Below are positions 43,909-51,642 of a DNA stretch of 64,000 nucleotides, in pieces (the first letter of the stretch is position 1; every line of letters begins with the position of its first letter). This DNA is from Phycisphaerales bacterium. Lineage in GTDB: Bacteria; Planctomycetota; Phycisphaerae; Phycisphaerales; UBA1924. The stretch spans positions 310,001-374,000 of the forward strand of contig JAJDDC010000019.1 in the NCBI GenBank assembly GCA_029260515.1. Direction: 5' to 3'. The notes under the pieces were generated by a model, which did not search any database, was not told where the DNA came from, and was given only the letters and a program-made list of their open reading frames with translations. Made by a program: the position numbers and the translations under genes.

Positions 43909-46203
43909 TCAGCGCCGCCAGATCATGACGTCGATGATGCTCGAGAAGTCGTCGGTCCACGTCGGCTTGCCGGGGACGGGCGTGAGCAGGAGCCACCCGG
44001 GCGTCTGCGCCGCGACGGGCTCCAGGTCCGCCAGGTCGCCCGCGAGCACGGTCCAGGTCGAGGGCGTTTTGCCCTCGGCCAGCTGGTACTCGCTCACCTC
44101 GTGGTCGTCGCGGAGCACGCCGTGCAGGCCCAACGCGGCGCACGCGTTGGCGACGATCGGCGCCAGGTCCAGGCGCCGGTTCGAGACGTTCATCACCACC
44201 AGCCCCCCGGGCCCGACCTTGCGCCGGTACAGCTCGATCGCCTCGACCGAGATCAGGTGCACAGGGACGGCGTCGCCCGTGAACGCGTCGAAGATGAGCA
44301 GGTCAAACTCCGCGTCGTCGTGCTCGGCCAGGCGCAGGCGCCCGTCGCCCAGCTCGACGTCAACCCGCGCGGGTGTGTCGCGGAGGTACGTGAAGTGCCC
44401 CGCGTCGCGGGCGATGTGGACGACGAGCGGGTCGATCTCGAAATAGGTGATGTGGTCGCCCGGGCGCCCGTAGGCTGCCATCGAGCCGGCGCCGAGGCCC
44501 AGGATGCCGATGCGGAGGGGCTCGTCGCGTTCGTGCAGCGCGGCGAAGACGTCGCCCAGGGGCCCTGAGGGGTGGAAGTAGGTGGAGGGTCTTCGCGAGA
44601 GGTACGGGTGCACGACCTGGTCGCCGTGGCGCGTCGAGCCGTGGTAGAGCGAGAACACCGGGTACTCGGTCGCCAGGCCCGTGTCACGGTCGATGGTGAC
44701 GAACTGCTCCTCACCCGTGACGACGCGGTGGACGCCGAAGAACGTGCGGTCGATAAAGCGGATCTGCGGGTCGGTGAGCTGGCGTGTGATGCGGACGCCC
44801 GCGATCGCGAGCAGGCACAGGGCCAGCGAGAGCCCGTCGCGCGACGCGAGCAACGCGATCGCGGCGGGGACCCCGACGAGCACAACGAACGCCCCCACAC
44901 CCGACGAGGCGTCCTGGACCGGGTACAGCGCGACGATCAGGACGGTGTACACGCTCAGCGCGATCGGGGGCGCGAAGCGGACGAGGCTCGAGAGGCGGAT
45001 CGCGCCGGCGCGCCCGCCCAAACCGGTCACGCCCCCGATCCAGGGCAGGGCGCCCGCCGCGAGGATGAGCGCGAGGGGGTACTCGTACGCGTCGGGGAAG
45101 ATCGCGGGCGCGAGGATCGCGTTGAAGAGCCCGCCGAGCGCCCCGCCGACAGAGAGCAGGAGGTAGTACTCGGTGAGGCGCTGGACGCCCGGGCGGCGGG
45201 CGGCGAGCGAGGCGTGGCAGTACGTCGCCGCGAGCATGAACGCGGCCAGGTGCAGGGCGATCGAGACGCCGACCACACCCTCGATGTAGAACAGCACGAG
45301 CAGGGCGGCGATAACAATCCCGACCGCGGCCGGGTAACGAAGACGCGCCGCCAATCGGTCGGCCCGCACGCCGAAGGCGATGATAAACGAGAGCAGGTAC
45401 AGCGCCAGGGGCAGGACCCAGAGCAGGGGGATCGCCGCGACGTCGGTCGAGATGTAGGTCGTCACGCCCAGCAGCAGGCTCGAGGGGATGAACGCCAGCG
45501 CGACCCATCCCAGGCGTTCGAGCGCGAGCGAGCGTGCGGGGACCGCGCCCGCCGCGGGCGGGGCGGGGACCGGGACCGGGTTTGGTTTGTCCGCGGGCGC
45601 ACCCGCGTTCGCGCGTGTCCGAACCATGAGCGCGCCGCAGACGACCACGAGCAGCGCGAAGAGCACGAACCCGGCGAGCCAGACGCGACGCTGGGCGCCC
45701 AGCGCCAGCGACGGCTCGATCAGGAACGGGTAGCTGAGCAAACCCAGCATCGAGCCCGCGTTGCTCGCGGCATACAAAAAGTACGGGTCGCCCGAACGTC
45801 TGTGCCCGGTCGCGCTGAACCAGCGCTGCAGCAGGGGCCCGGCCGACGAGAGCGCGAAGAACGCGGGCCCGACGATCAGCCCGAGCGTGAGCAGCACCCA
45901 GGGGATCGGCGATGCGTCCGTGGGCGGCTGCGACTCGTACCCCAACGCCCACCACCCGGCCCAGAGCCCGGCGAGCACGAGCACCGAGTGCGCCACCAGC
46001 TGGCCCCGACGCCCGACGCGGGTCGTGAGCAGGTGCGCGTAGGCGTACCCGCCCAGCAGCACCGCCTGGAAGAAGAGCATGCAGGTGGTCCAGACCGAGG
46101 GCGAGCCGCCCAGCAGCGGGAGCAGCTGCTTGGCAGTCATCGGCTGGACCGCGAAGAGCAGACCCGCGGCGACGAAGATGGCGAGGCAGTAGACGAGGAT
46201 CAT
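43909..46203 (-). CDS. Spermidine-synthase-like methyltransferase fused to a membrane domain
   Basis: A 764-aa protein. The N-terminal two thirds form about 14 hydrophobic helices. The C-terminal third (about 520-764) is a spermidine-synthase-like domain: LRIGILGLGAGSMAAYG, ITYFEIDPLVVHIA, VDVELGDGRLRLA and FDLLIFDAFTGDAVPVHL, matching the decarboxylated-SAM aminopropyltransferase fold. Fusions like this are widespread but uncharacterised. Substrates may be a lipid or amine at the membrane. The start is the ATG at 46203. It is divergent from the HAD gene. Confidence 0.82.
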   Translation of the reverse strand: MILVYCLAIFVAAGLLFAVQPMTAKQLLPLLGGSPSVWTTCMLFFQAVLLGGYAYAHLLTTRVGRRGQLVAHSVLVLAGLWAGWWALGYESQPPTDASPIPWVLLTLGLIVGPAFFALSSAGPLLQRWFSATGHRRSGDPYFLYAASNAGSMLGLLSYPFLIEPSLALGAQRRVWLAGFVLFALLVVVCGALMVRTRANAGAPADKPNPVPVPAPPAAGAVPARSLALERLGWVALAFIPSSLLLGVTTYISTDVAAIPLLWVLPLALYLLSFIIAFGVRADRLAARLRYPAAVGIVIAALLVLFYIEGVVGVSIALHLAAFMLAATYCHASLAARRPGVQRLTEYYLLLSVGGALGGLFNAILAPAIFPDAYEYPLALILAAGALPWIGGVTGLGGRAGAIRLSSLVRFAPPIALSVYTVLIVALYPVQDASSGVGAFVVLVGVPAAIALLASRDGLSLALCLLAIAGVRITRQLTDPQIRFIDRTFFGVHRVVTGEEQFVTIDRDTGLATEYPVFSLYHGSTRHGDQVVHPYLSRRPSTYFHPSGPLGDVFAALHERDEPLRIGILGLGAGSMAAYGRPGDHITYFEIDPLVVHIARDAGHFTYLRDTPARVDVELGDGRLRLAEHDDAEFDLLIFDAFTGDAVPVHLISVEAIELYRRKVGPGGLVVMNVSNRRLDLAPIVANACAALGLHGVLRDDHEVSEYQLAEGKTPSTWTVLAGDLADLEPVAAQTPGWLLLTPVPGKPTWTDDFSSIIDVMIWRR

Positions 46204-46304
46204 CGGGCGATGGGCTCCGGCCCGCGGCGCGGGGTGATCCCGGGCGGCGCGTGCGCGCAAGGATACGGGCACGCCCCCGACCCGCGCCCCGACGAAGGAA
46301 CCCC

Positions 46305-47078
46305 ATGCCCGGACAACGATCCGCCCCCCCACGCCTCGATGCGATCGTCTGCGACATCGACGGGTGCCTCTCGCCCGAGCTCCCCCGGCCCGCGGCGACC
46401 CATCTGCTCGCCCGCGTGAGCGACCACAACCGGCGGGCCCGCGAGACGGGCGGTGTCCCGCCACTGACGCTGTGCACCGGGCGCCCGCTGCCCTTCGCCG
46501 AGGCGATGGCGCGGGCGGTCGGGGCGTTCGCCCTGCCGATCGTGTGCGAGGGGGGCGTGTGGGTGCTGACGATGGACCCGTACCGCTGGGAGATGGACCC
46601 GCGGATCACGCCAGAGCACCTGGGGCTTGTGCGCGAGATCGAGGCGTGGGCGGCGGCGCAGTTCGACGGGGCGTTCCTGGAGGCGGGCAAAGCCGCGGCG
46701 GTCACGATCTTCCACGCCCAGGGCCCCGACTACCTCCGGCGGGTCGTGCTGCCCGCCGTCCAGACACGGATCGACGACGCGGGCTGGCCAGTCCGCGCGG
46801 GCATGACCTGGACATGCATCAACATCGAGCTCGACTACATCTCCAAGGCAAGCGGGATCGACCGCGTGCTCGCGGCGACGGGCCTGGCCCCCGACCGCCT
46901 CGCCGGCATCGGCGACACCATGGGCGACTTGGCGATCCGCGAGCGCGTCGCCTGGTTCGCGTGCCCGGCCAACGCGCACGACGAGCTCAAGGCGCACGCC
47001 GACTACGTCTCGCCGCACGAGGAGGCACAGGGCGTGCTCGACATCCTCGCCCGCCTGTCCCACCGCGAGGGGCGGTAG
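46305..47078 (+). CDS. HAD-family (Cof/SPP-like) hydrolase
   Basis: A 257-aa phosphatase of the haloacid dehalogenase superfamily. Motif I is VCDIDGCLSPE near residue 17, motif II is LCTGRP, and the late motif IV is GIGDTMGDLAI. A cap domain sits in the middle, as in sucrose-phosphate phosphatase-like enzymes. The usual DxDGT is DIDGC. Its substrate is unknown. The ATG at 46305 lies after GAAGGAACCCC. Confidence 0.82.
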   Translation: MPGQRSAPPRLDAIVCDIDGCLSPELPRPAATHLLARVSDHNRRARETGGVPPLTLCTGRPLPFAEAMARAVGAFALPIVCEGGVWVLTMDPYRWEMDPRITPEHLGLVREIEAWAAAQFDGAFLEAGKAAAVTIFHAQGPDYLRRVVLPAVQTRIDDAGWPVRAGMTWTCINIELDYISKASGIDRVLAATGLAPDRLAGIGDTMGDLAIRERVAWFACPANAHDELKAHADYVSPHEEAQGVLDILARLSHREGR

Positions 47079-47139
47079 AACGAGATCGGCACGCCCCACG
47101 AGGACAAAGGAGGGCGATTCCAAAAAGAGCTTGTGCGCT

Positions 47140-47175
47140 GCCCCAATTCATGTCATTATTACAATATATGCTTGT
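47140..47175 (+). promoter_or_regulatory. AT-rich promoter region of the CHRD gene
   Basis: A marked AT-rich stretch for this genome, containing TACAAT (47160-47165) and TATATG. A good -35 at 17 bp is missing; TTGTGC lies 23 bp upstream. It leads to the CHRD gene at 47211. Confidence 0.3.
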
Positions 47176-47210
47176 TTTGTGAATCGTGAAGTCACCAGAG
47201 GAGACCAGAG

Positions 47211-47717
47211 ATGCGGAGCAGCACGGGCCGGGTCATCGCATCGGGCGCCGCCATCGCGTGCCTCGCCGGCGCGTCGATGGCGGACATCATCGAGTTCAGC
47301 GCTGGCCTCAGCGGGGCCAACGAGGTCCCGCCGAACGCCAGCCCGGCGGTCGGCACGCTGTCCGGGCTCTTCGACACCGACACGAGCACGTTCAGCTTCT
47401 CCTGGGAGATCCAGGATCTGCTTGGCGCCCCGACCGGGGGCGCGCACATCCACAACGCGCCCGCGGGCTCGAACGGCGGCGTGGTGTTTGCGATGAGCTT
47501 CGGCGCGTGGAACCCCGTCGGCGCCGACGTCTGGGCCGGGATGTCCCAGGCGCACGTGGACGCCCTGTTCGCGGGCAATCTCTACGCCAACTTCCACACG
47601 AGCCAGTTCGCCGGGGGCGAGGTCCGCGGGCAAATCCGCGAGATCCCGGCGCCGGGCAGCCTGACGCTCGCAGTCGCGTGCGGCCTCGCCGGCGCCCGGA
47701 GACGACGCTCACCCTGA
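47211..47717 (+). CDS. CHRD-domain secreted protein with PEP-CTERM-like sorting tail
   Basis: A 168-aa protein with a signal peptide (about 8-24), a CHRD domain (GANEVPPNASPAVGT, AHIHNAPAG, LYANFHTSQFAGGEVRGQI), and a C-terminal tail of IPAPG, a hydrophobic stretch and a final RRRR. The tail is a planctomycete-like variant of the PEP-CTERM exosortase signal. The CHRD domain, named from chordin, is known only as a domain of secreted proteins. The protein is probably processed and anchored at the surface; no exosortase gene is in the window. A strong GAGGAGACC ribosome site precedes the ATG. Confidence 0.85.
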   Translation: MRSSTGRVIASGAAIACLAGASMADIIEFSAGLSGANEVPPNASPAVGTLSGLFDTDTSTFSFSWEIQDLLGAPTGGAHIHNAPAGSNGGVVFAMSFGAWNPVGADVWAGMSQAHVDALFAGNLYANFHTSQFAGGEVRGQIREIPAPGSLTLAVACGLAGARRRRSP

Positions 47718-48071
47718 CCGTACCGAGAACCCGTCGAGCGGGAACGCGGGCGCGGCGATAGGCCGCAGGGCCAGCGCGAGCAGCGCACGCTCGTCGTCGT
47801 CGCCTGCGATGCGGTTGGTTCGGATCTGCGCGCACCCCGTGCATTTGTGGACGATGGTCCACTCGCCGTCGCCCCTGGCGGCGATCGCGATGGGCTCCAT
47901 GGATTGCGCGCACGCGGCCCGCCGGTCGCCGACCTTGTCGTCCACGTGCCTCGACCAGAGGCAGCGTGGGCAGTGGTTGCGGTGGGCCGAGCCGGAGGGG
48001 TTCGGGGAGACGGGCGCGCCGCAGTGGACGCACCGGAAGCCGCGCCTGTCGCGGGCGGAGTCGCGTTGCAT
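47709..48071 (-). CDS. RNHCP-domain protein
   Basis: A 120-aa zinc-binding protein matching the RNHCP family: CVHCGAPV, the name-giving RNHCPRCLWSRHVD, a later Cys and Met-rich segment, and KCTGCAQIRTNRIAGDDD. The function of the family is unknown. The start is the ATG at 48071. Its last codons overlap the CHRD gene stop by nine bases on the opposite strand. Confidence 0.8.
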   Translation of the reverse strand: MQRDSARDRRGFRCVHCGAPVSPNPSGSAHRNHCPRCLWSRHVDDKVGDRRAACAQSMEPIAIAARGDGEWTIVHKCTGCAQIRTNRIAGDDDERALLALALRPIAAPAFPLDGFSVRSG

Positions 48072-48267
48072 TGGTTGATCCCGGGAGACGGGCCTGGGTG
48101 GCCCGTGGGTGTCGTCTGCATCGAGAGGCCCGGGCACATCACAGCAACGGGCGTCTCACGCCCGCTCAGGCGGCGCCTGGGCAACGAATCGGATCAGAAG
48201 CAGACGACAATGGGTTGCATCCGGCGCCAGCGTACCCGTGTCGCGCCCGGGCGGTCAACAATCAGGC

Positions 48268-48576
48268 ATGGAACCCGACGACGAAGTGTGCCTGTGCTTC
48301 CACGTCTCGCTGCGCAAGATCAGGACGTACATGAACCGGGAGGACCCGCCGGTCGCGTCGCTGATCTCCGAGTGCCTGGGGGCGGGGACGGGGTGCCGGT
48401 GGTGCGTGCCGTTCCTCAAGCACCTGCACGCCCAGCACCAGCAGGGGCTTGAGCCGGACCTGCGTGTGTCGCCGGGCGAGTACGCGGGGGCGCGCAAGGG
48501 CTTCCACAAGACCGGGGAGCGGGACGAGAAGATCGTGCACGACGCGACCGACGAGGGCGAGGCGCCGATCGACTGA
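48268..48576 (+). CDS. BFD-like [2Fe-2S]-binding protein, 102 aa
   Basis: A short protein with the bacterioferritin-associated-ferredoxin/Nif-type cluster pattern: CLCFHV near residue 8 and GTGCRWCVPF about 35 residues later, four Cys in the CxC...CxxC spacing. It probably carries a [2Fe-2S] cluster for electron transfer or iron storage release. The C-terminal half is charged. The ATG is at 48268. Confidence 0.72.
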   Translation: MEPDDEVCLCFHVSLRKIRTYMNREDPPVASLISECLGAGTGCRWCVPFLKHLHAQHQQGLEPDLRVSPGEYAGARKGFHKTGERDEKIVHDATDEGEAPID

Positions 48577-48612
48577 TCGGAACGGCGACCGGCGCCGGCG
48601 CGATGCGGCGCC

Positions 48613-48993
48613 TCAGCCCGATGCGATCATCAGGATGTGGACGAGCAGGATCGCGGGCCCGTCGGCACGCACGTCGTGGCCGACGCCGGGTTCCATCCTC
48701 AACAGACTCCCCGGCCGGACCAGTATGGGCCCGTCGGCGGTCGTGAGGGTGGCCTCGCCCTCGATGACCTGGACGGTGACGACCGCGTTGAGTTCGTGCC
48801 TGGGCAGCGTGCCGCCGGCACGCAGCGCGAACATCACGGCGCTGGCCGGCCCGTACCGGTAGAGCGTGCGCTGCGCGTGCCCGTGCTTCGAGCCGTCGGC
48901 CCTCGCCAACAGCTCGGCGGCGTGCGCGCCGATGTCGATCAGCTCCGTCTCGCCGGCGAACCGTGCCGACGGCCTCTCCGCCCCGTGATCCAT
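48613..48993 (-). CDS. Cupin-domain protein
   Basis: A 126-aa cupin with the barrel pattern LRAGGTLPRHELNAVVTVQVIEG and a late GSLLRMEPGVGHDVRADGP, where His residues may bind metal. It starts at 48993, 10 nt after the stop of the Rrf2 regulator, and is therefore co-transcribed with it. Cupins of this sort commonly sit beside NO-responsive genes. Activity is unknown. Confidence 0.75.
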   Translation of the reverse strand: MDHGAERPSARFAGETELIDIGAHAAELLARADGSKHGHAQRTLYRYGPASAVMFALRAGGTLPRHELNAVVTVQVIEGEATLTTADGPILVRPGSLLRMEPGVGHDVRADGPAILLVHILMIASG

Positions 48994-49003
48994 GACGGCC
49001 TCC

Positions 49004-49444
49004 TCAGTCTCCCCCCCGGATTACCACCAGACGCGTCAGGGCCGCCCGACGCCCCCTGATCAGGTCCGAGATCGTGACGCTGTCGAGCTCGCCCAGGAAC
49101 GCGGCGCGGGCGTCCTCCAGCACGCGCGTCAGGCGGCAGGGCCCGTCCAGCGGGCACCTCCCGCCCGCGCGCTGACACTCGACGAGGTCGAAGCCGGTCT
49201 CGATGGTCCGCACCACCTCGCCGACGGTGAGCCGCTGGGTGTCGGCGTGCAGCTCGACACCCCCGCCCCGCCCGGGCGACGTCGTCACCCAGCCCTCGCC
49301 CTGGAGTGTCTGCACGACTTTCGTGAGGTGGTTGGCCGAGACACAGAGCGTCGCCGCCATCGCCGGGACGCTGATCCGCCCCCGGTCCGCCGCGAGCACC
49401 ATCAGCACACGCAGCGCGTAATCCGTTCTTTCCGTGAGCCGCAT
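49004..49444 (-). CDS. Rrf2-family transcriptional regulator (NsrR-like)
   Basis: A 146-aa winged-helix regulator. The N-terminal DNA-binding part begins MRLTERTDYALRVLMVLA, typical of Rrf2 proteins, with a SVPAMAATLCVSANHLTKVVQTL helix-turn-helix and the GGVELHAD wing. The C-terminal part holds three Cys (ECQRAGGRCPLDGPC), the cluster ligands of NsrR-type proteins, which sense nitric oxide through a [4Fe-4S] or [2Fe-2S] cluster. It diverges from the truncated globin across a short region with a palindrome, its probable operator. Confidence 0.85.
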   Translation of the reverse strand: MRLTERTDYALRVLMVLAADRGRISVPAMAATLCVSANHLTKVVQTLQGEGWVTTSPGRGGGVELHADTQRLTVGEVVRTIETGFDLVECQRAGGRCPLDGPCRLTRVLEDARAAFLGELDSVTISDLIRGRRAALTRLVVIRGGD

Positions 49445-49472
49445 CGGTTGCCTCCGCCCCGCGCGAAGTATA

Positions 49473-49489
49473 TGGTATTTACAATACCA
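49473..49489. promoter_or_regulatory. 17-bp palindrome, likely Rrf2 operator
   Basis: The sequence TGGTATT-TAC-AATACCA is a perfect inverted repeat centred between the divergent Rrf2 and globin starts, 29 nt from the Rrf2 ATG and 17 nt from the globin ATG. It overlaps a TACAAT -10-like element. Size and AT-richness fit Rrf2-type (NsrR) binding sites; the exact match is inferred. Confidence 0.6.
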
Positions 49490-49505
49490 GTTTAGGACAC
49501 CAGCG

Positions 49506-49931
49506 ATGGGAACGCAACTCCGGATCACCGGCGGGCACGGGCCTCGCTCGAACGCCGAGCGGGAGCATGAGATCGGCGTGCTCGTGGATCGCTTCTACGA
49601 GATCGCGCGGCGTGACCCGGTGCTCGGCCCGGTGTTCGAGCGTCGCGTCTCGGACTGGGGAGTACACCTGGCAAAGATGCGTGACTTCTGGTCCGCCGCG
49701 ATCTATCGCACTGGGCGGTACTCGGGCCGCCCGCTCGAATCGCACCGGAGGATCCCCGAGATCCGCGTCGAGCACTTCCCCAGGTGGCTGCGGCTGTGGC
49801 GCCTGGCCGTGGACGAGACCGTCGTGTCGGACGCCCGCGAACCGCTCAAGGAGTTTGCCTCACGGATGAGCGTGAGCATGTCGGCGAGGCTTGGGGCGCC
49901 GGGCCCTCCCCCGGGCGTGGCGGGGCGGTGA
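49506..49931 (+). CDS. Group III truncated haemoglobin
   Basis: A 141-aa globin. The pattern LVDRFYEIARRDPVLGPVFERRV, then WGVHLAKMRDFWSAAI, then a YSGRPLESHRRIP stretch and HFPRWLRLWRLAV matches group III truncated globins, with the proximal His in the HFPRWL helix. Such globins bind oxygen or NO and are often linked to NO detoxification. The ATG at 49506 lies under the palindrome. The next gene starts within its stop codon (TGATG). Confidence 0.88.
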   Translation: MGTQLRITGGHGPRSNAEREHEIGVLVDRFYEIARRDPVLGPVFERRVSDWGVHLAKMRDFWSAAIYRTGRYSGRPLESHRRIPEIRVEHFPRWLRLWRLAVDETVVSDAREPLKEFASRMSVSMSARLGAPGPPPGVAGR

Positions 49932-50374
49932 TGGCGCCCGTGCGTCGCGTATGCCTGCTGTACGCCGGTGTGCTCCTCGGCGTCTCGTTCATCGCGACGC
50001 CGGCGAAGTTCCTCGCCCCGGGCCTGCGCATGGACGAGTTGCTGCTGGTCGGGCGCGCGACCTTCGTCGTGTTCGGGTGGGTCGAGGGCGTGTTCGTCTC
50101 GGCTCTGCTGCTCGCCGCCTTTGTGAGCGGGCGGGGCCGGGGCGCGGCTGTGCTGGTCGCGGCTGTTGTGCTTGTGCAGCACGCCGTCCTCCGCCCGGTT
50201 TTGGACGAGGGCGTGACCGAGGTCCTCGCTGGGGCAGAATCATCAGCAGGGCCGCTGCACCTTGTGTACGGCCTGCTCGAACTCGCGAAACTTGTTGTGC
50301 TGCTCGGCGCGGGGTTGACCGGCTGCTCGGCAAATGCGACGGCGACGGCGCACCATGACCGCCGCGTCGTGTAA
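49931..50374 (+). CDS. Four-helix membrane protein coupled to the globin
   Basis: A 147-aa protein with four predicted membrane helices. The N-terminus has GVSFIATPAKFLAP and RATFVVFGWVE, a pattern I recall from small membrane proteins of bacterial NO-response regions but cannot name. Its ATG overlaps the globin stop by one base, so the two are translationally coupled, suggesting a shared role. Confidence 0.7.
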   Translation: MAPVRRVCLLYAGVLLGVSFIATPAKFLAPGLRMDELLLVGRATFVVFGWVEGVFVSALLLAAFVSGRGRGAAVLVAAVVLVQHAVLRPVLDEGVTEVLAGAESSAGPLHLVYGLLELAKLVVLLGAGLTGCSANATATAHHDRRVV

Positions 50375-50415
50375 CCCGCGGCTCGCGACCGCCCCGACCG
50401 ACGGCGCGTTGCTCG

Positions 50416-51540
50416 CTAGCTCTCCAAGCCCTTTTCGCCGGGGTCGCCGGAATCACCGACGGCGTCGGCGCCATCGTCCTCGGTCCCGGTGTCGTCGTCC
50501 GCGCCCGTGTCGTCGTCGGAGTCGAGGTCGTCGGAATCCGTGTCGTCGAGCATGGCGCCGAAGCCGCCGCCGGCTGCGGCGTTGGCGGCGTCGAACGCGG
50601 CCTGCTCGTCGTCGTCGAGCGTGCGCAGCTCCAGGCCGATCTCGACGAGGCGTTCCTTGACCTCGGTGAGCGAGGTGGCGCCGAAGTTCTTGACGCCCAT
50701 CAGCTCGGCCTCGGTGTGCGAGCACAGGTCGCCGAGCGTCTGGATGTTGAGAAGCTGCAAGGCCTTGCGCGCCCGGACCGAGAGCTGGAGGTCGGACACG
50801 GGCTTGTTGAGCATGCCCTCCTTGCCAGAGCCGCGGAACTTCTCGAGCATCTGGTTTTTGGCGGCGCGTCGGGCGTCCTCCTGGCCCTGGCCCAGCTTGA
50901 GGCCCTTCTGCGAGAGCATCCGCTTGATCTCGTCGAGCGAGCTCTCGCCGAAGTTGCGGTAGCTCATCAGCTCGGCCTCGGTGATCCGGAGCAGGTCGCC
51001 CAGCGAGCGGATGTTCATCTTCTTGAGGCAGGTCCGGGCGCGGACGCTCAGCTCGAAGTCCGTCACCGGCGTGTCGAGCAGGGCCTTGCGCTTCAGGACG
51101 TCGCGCTCGTTGTCCTCCTCGATGACCATCGTGCGGCTGGCCTGCACGTCGCGCAGGAACAGGCGGGCGCGGGCGTGGTTCGGGTTGGTCTCGAGGATCT
51201 GGCGCAGGCTGCGCTCGGCCCGGGCGTACTCGCCCCGGTCCTCGTAGATGACCGCGAGGTTGAGCAGCGCGTTGATCGGCGCGGGCGGGTTGTCCACGAC
51301 GCGCTCGTACAGCGCCAGGGCCTCGTCCTCCTCGCCCGACAGGTCGAGGAGGTACGCGAGCAGGAACAGCGAGTCGGAGTGCGTGGGGTCGGCGTTGACG
51401 GCGGCGCGGAGCTCGGCGATCGCCGAGGTTCGGTTGCCGTCGGCCTCGAGCTGCTTGGCGGTGTCGTACTTCTTGCTGGCGGTGGCGGTGTCGCCGGCCG
51501 CCGAGGCGCCGATCACCATGTCCATCGGGTCGTTGGCCAT
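50416..51540 (-). CDS. TPR protein with two RNA polymerase alpha C-terminal-like domains
   Basis: A 374-aa protein. Residues about 22-135 form three tetratricopeptide repeats. Two alphaCTD-like domains follow: 153-217 (FELSVRARTCLKKMNIRSLGDL, then LMSYRNFGESSLDEIKRML) and 243-307 (LQLSVRARKALQLLNIQTLGDL, then LMGVKNFGATSLTEVKERL). Against E. coli alpha, R265 (here R167 and R256), G296 (G198, G287), S299 (S201, S290) and E302 (E204, E293) are kept, while N268 becomes T170 or K259 and K298 becomes S200 or T289. The tail (310-374) is very acidic. It is not RpoA, because the N-terminal assembly domain is absent. Confidence 0.88.
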   Translation of the reverse strand: MANDPMDMVIGASAAGDTATASKKYDTAKQLEADGNRTSAIAELRAAVNADPTHSDSLFLLAYLLDLSGEEDEALALYERVVDNPPAPINALLNLAVIYEDRGEYARAERSLRQILETNPNHARARLFLRDVQASRTMVIEEDNERDVLKRKALLDTPVTDFELSVRARTCLKKMNIRSLGDLLRITEAELMSYRNFGESSLDEIKRMLSQKGLKLGQGQEDARRAAKNQMLEKFRGSGKEGMLNKPVSDLQLSVRARKALQLLNIQTLGDLCSHTEAELMGVKNFGATSLTEVKERLVEIGLELRTLDDDEQAAFDAANAAAGGGFGAMLDDTDSDDLDSDDDTGADDDTGTEDDGADAVGDSGDPGEKGLES

Positions 51541-51642
51541 GCGGTCGCTGCTCCTGAAACTGGTCGGTGGGCTGTCCGCCCGGGCGTCGCCGGGGTTTCG
51601 AGGGGGATTCTAGGCTGATCGGGGGCGGATCGGGTGATCCGC

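Noticed and set aside
44572-46419. A long plus-strand frame opposite the spermidine-synthase-like gene.
   Set aside because: It is Arg/Glu/Asp-rich with no domain and lies fully antisense to a clear membrane protein gene.
47131-47165. A TTGTGC / TACAAT promoter for the CHRD gene.
   Set aside because: The spacing of 23 bp is too long for a sigma-70 promoter, so only a general AT-rich promoter region is reported.
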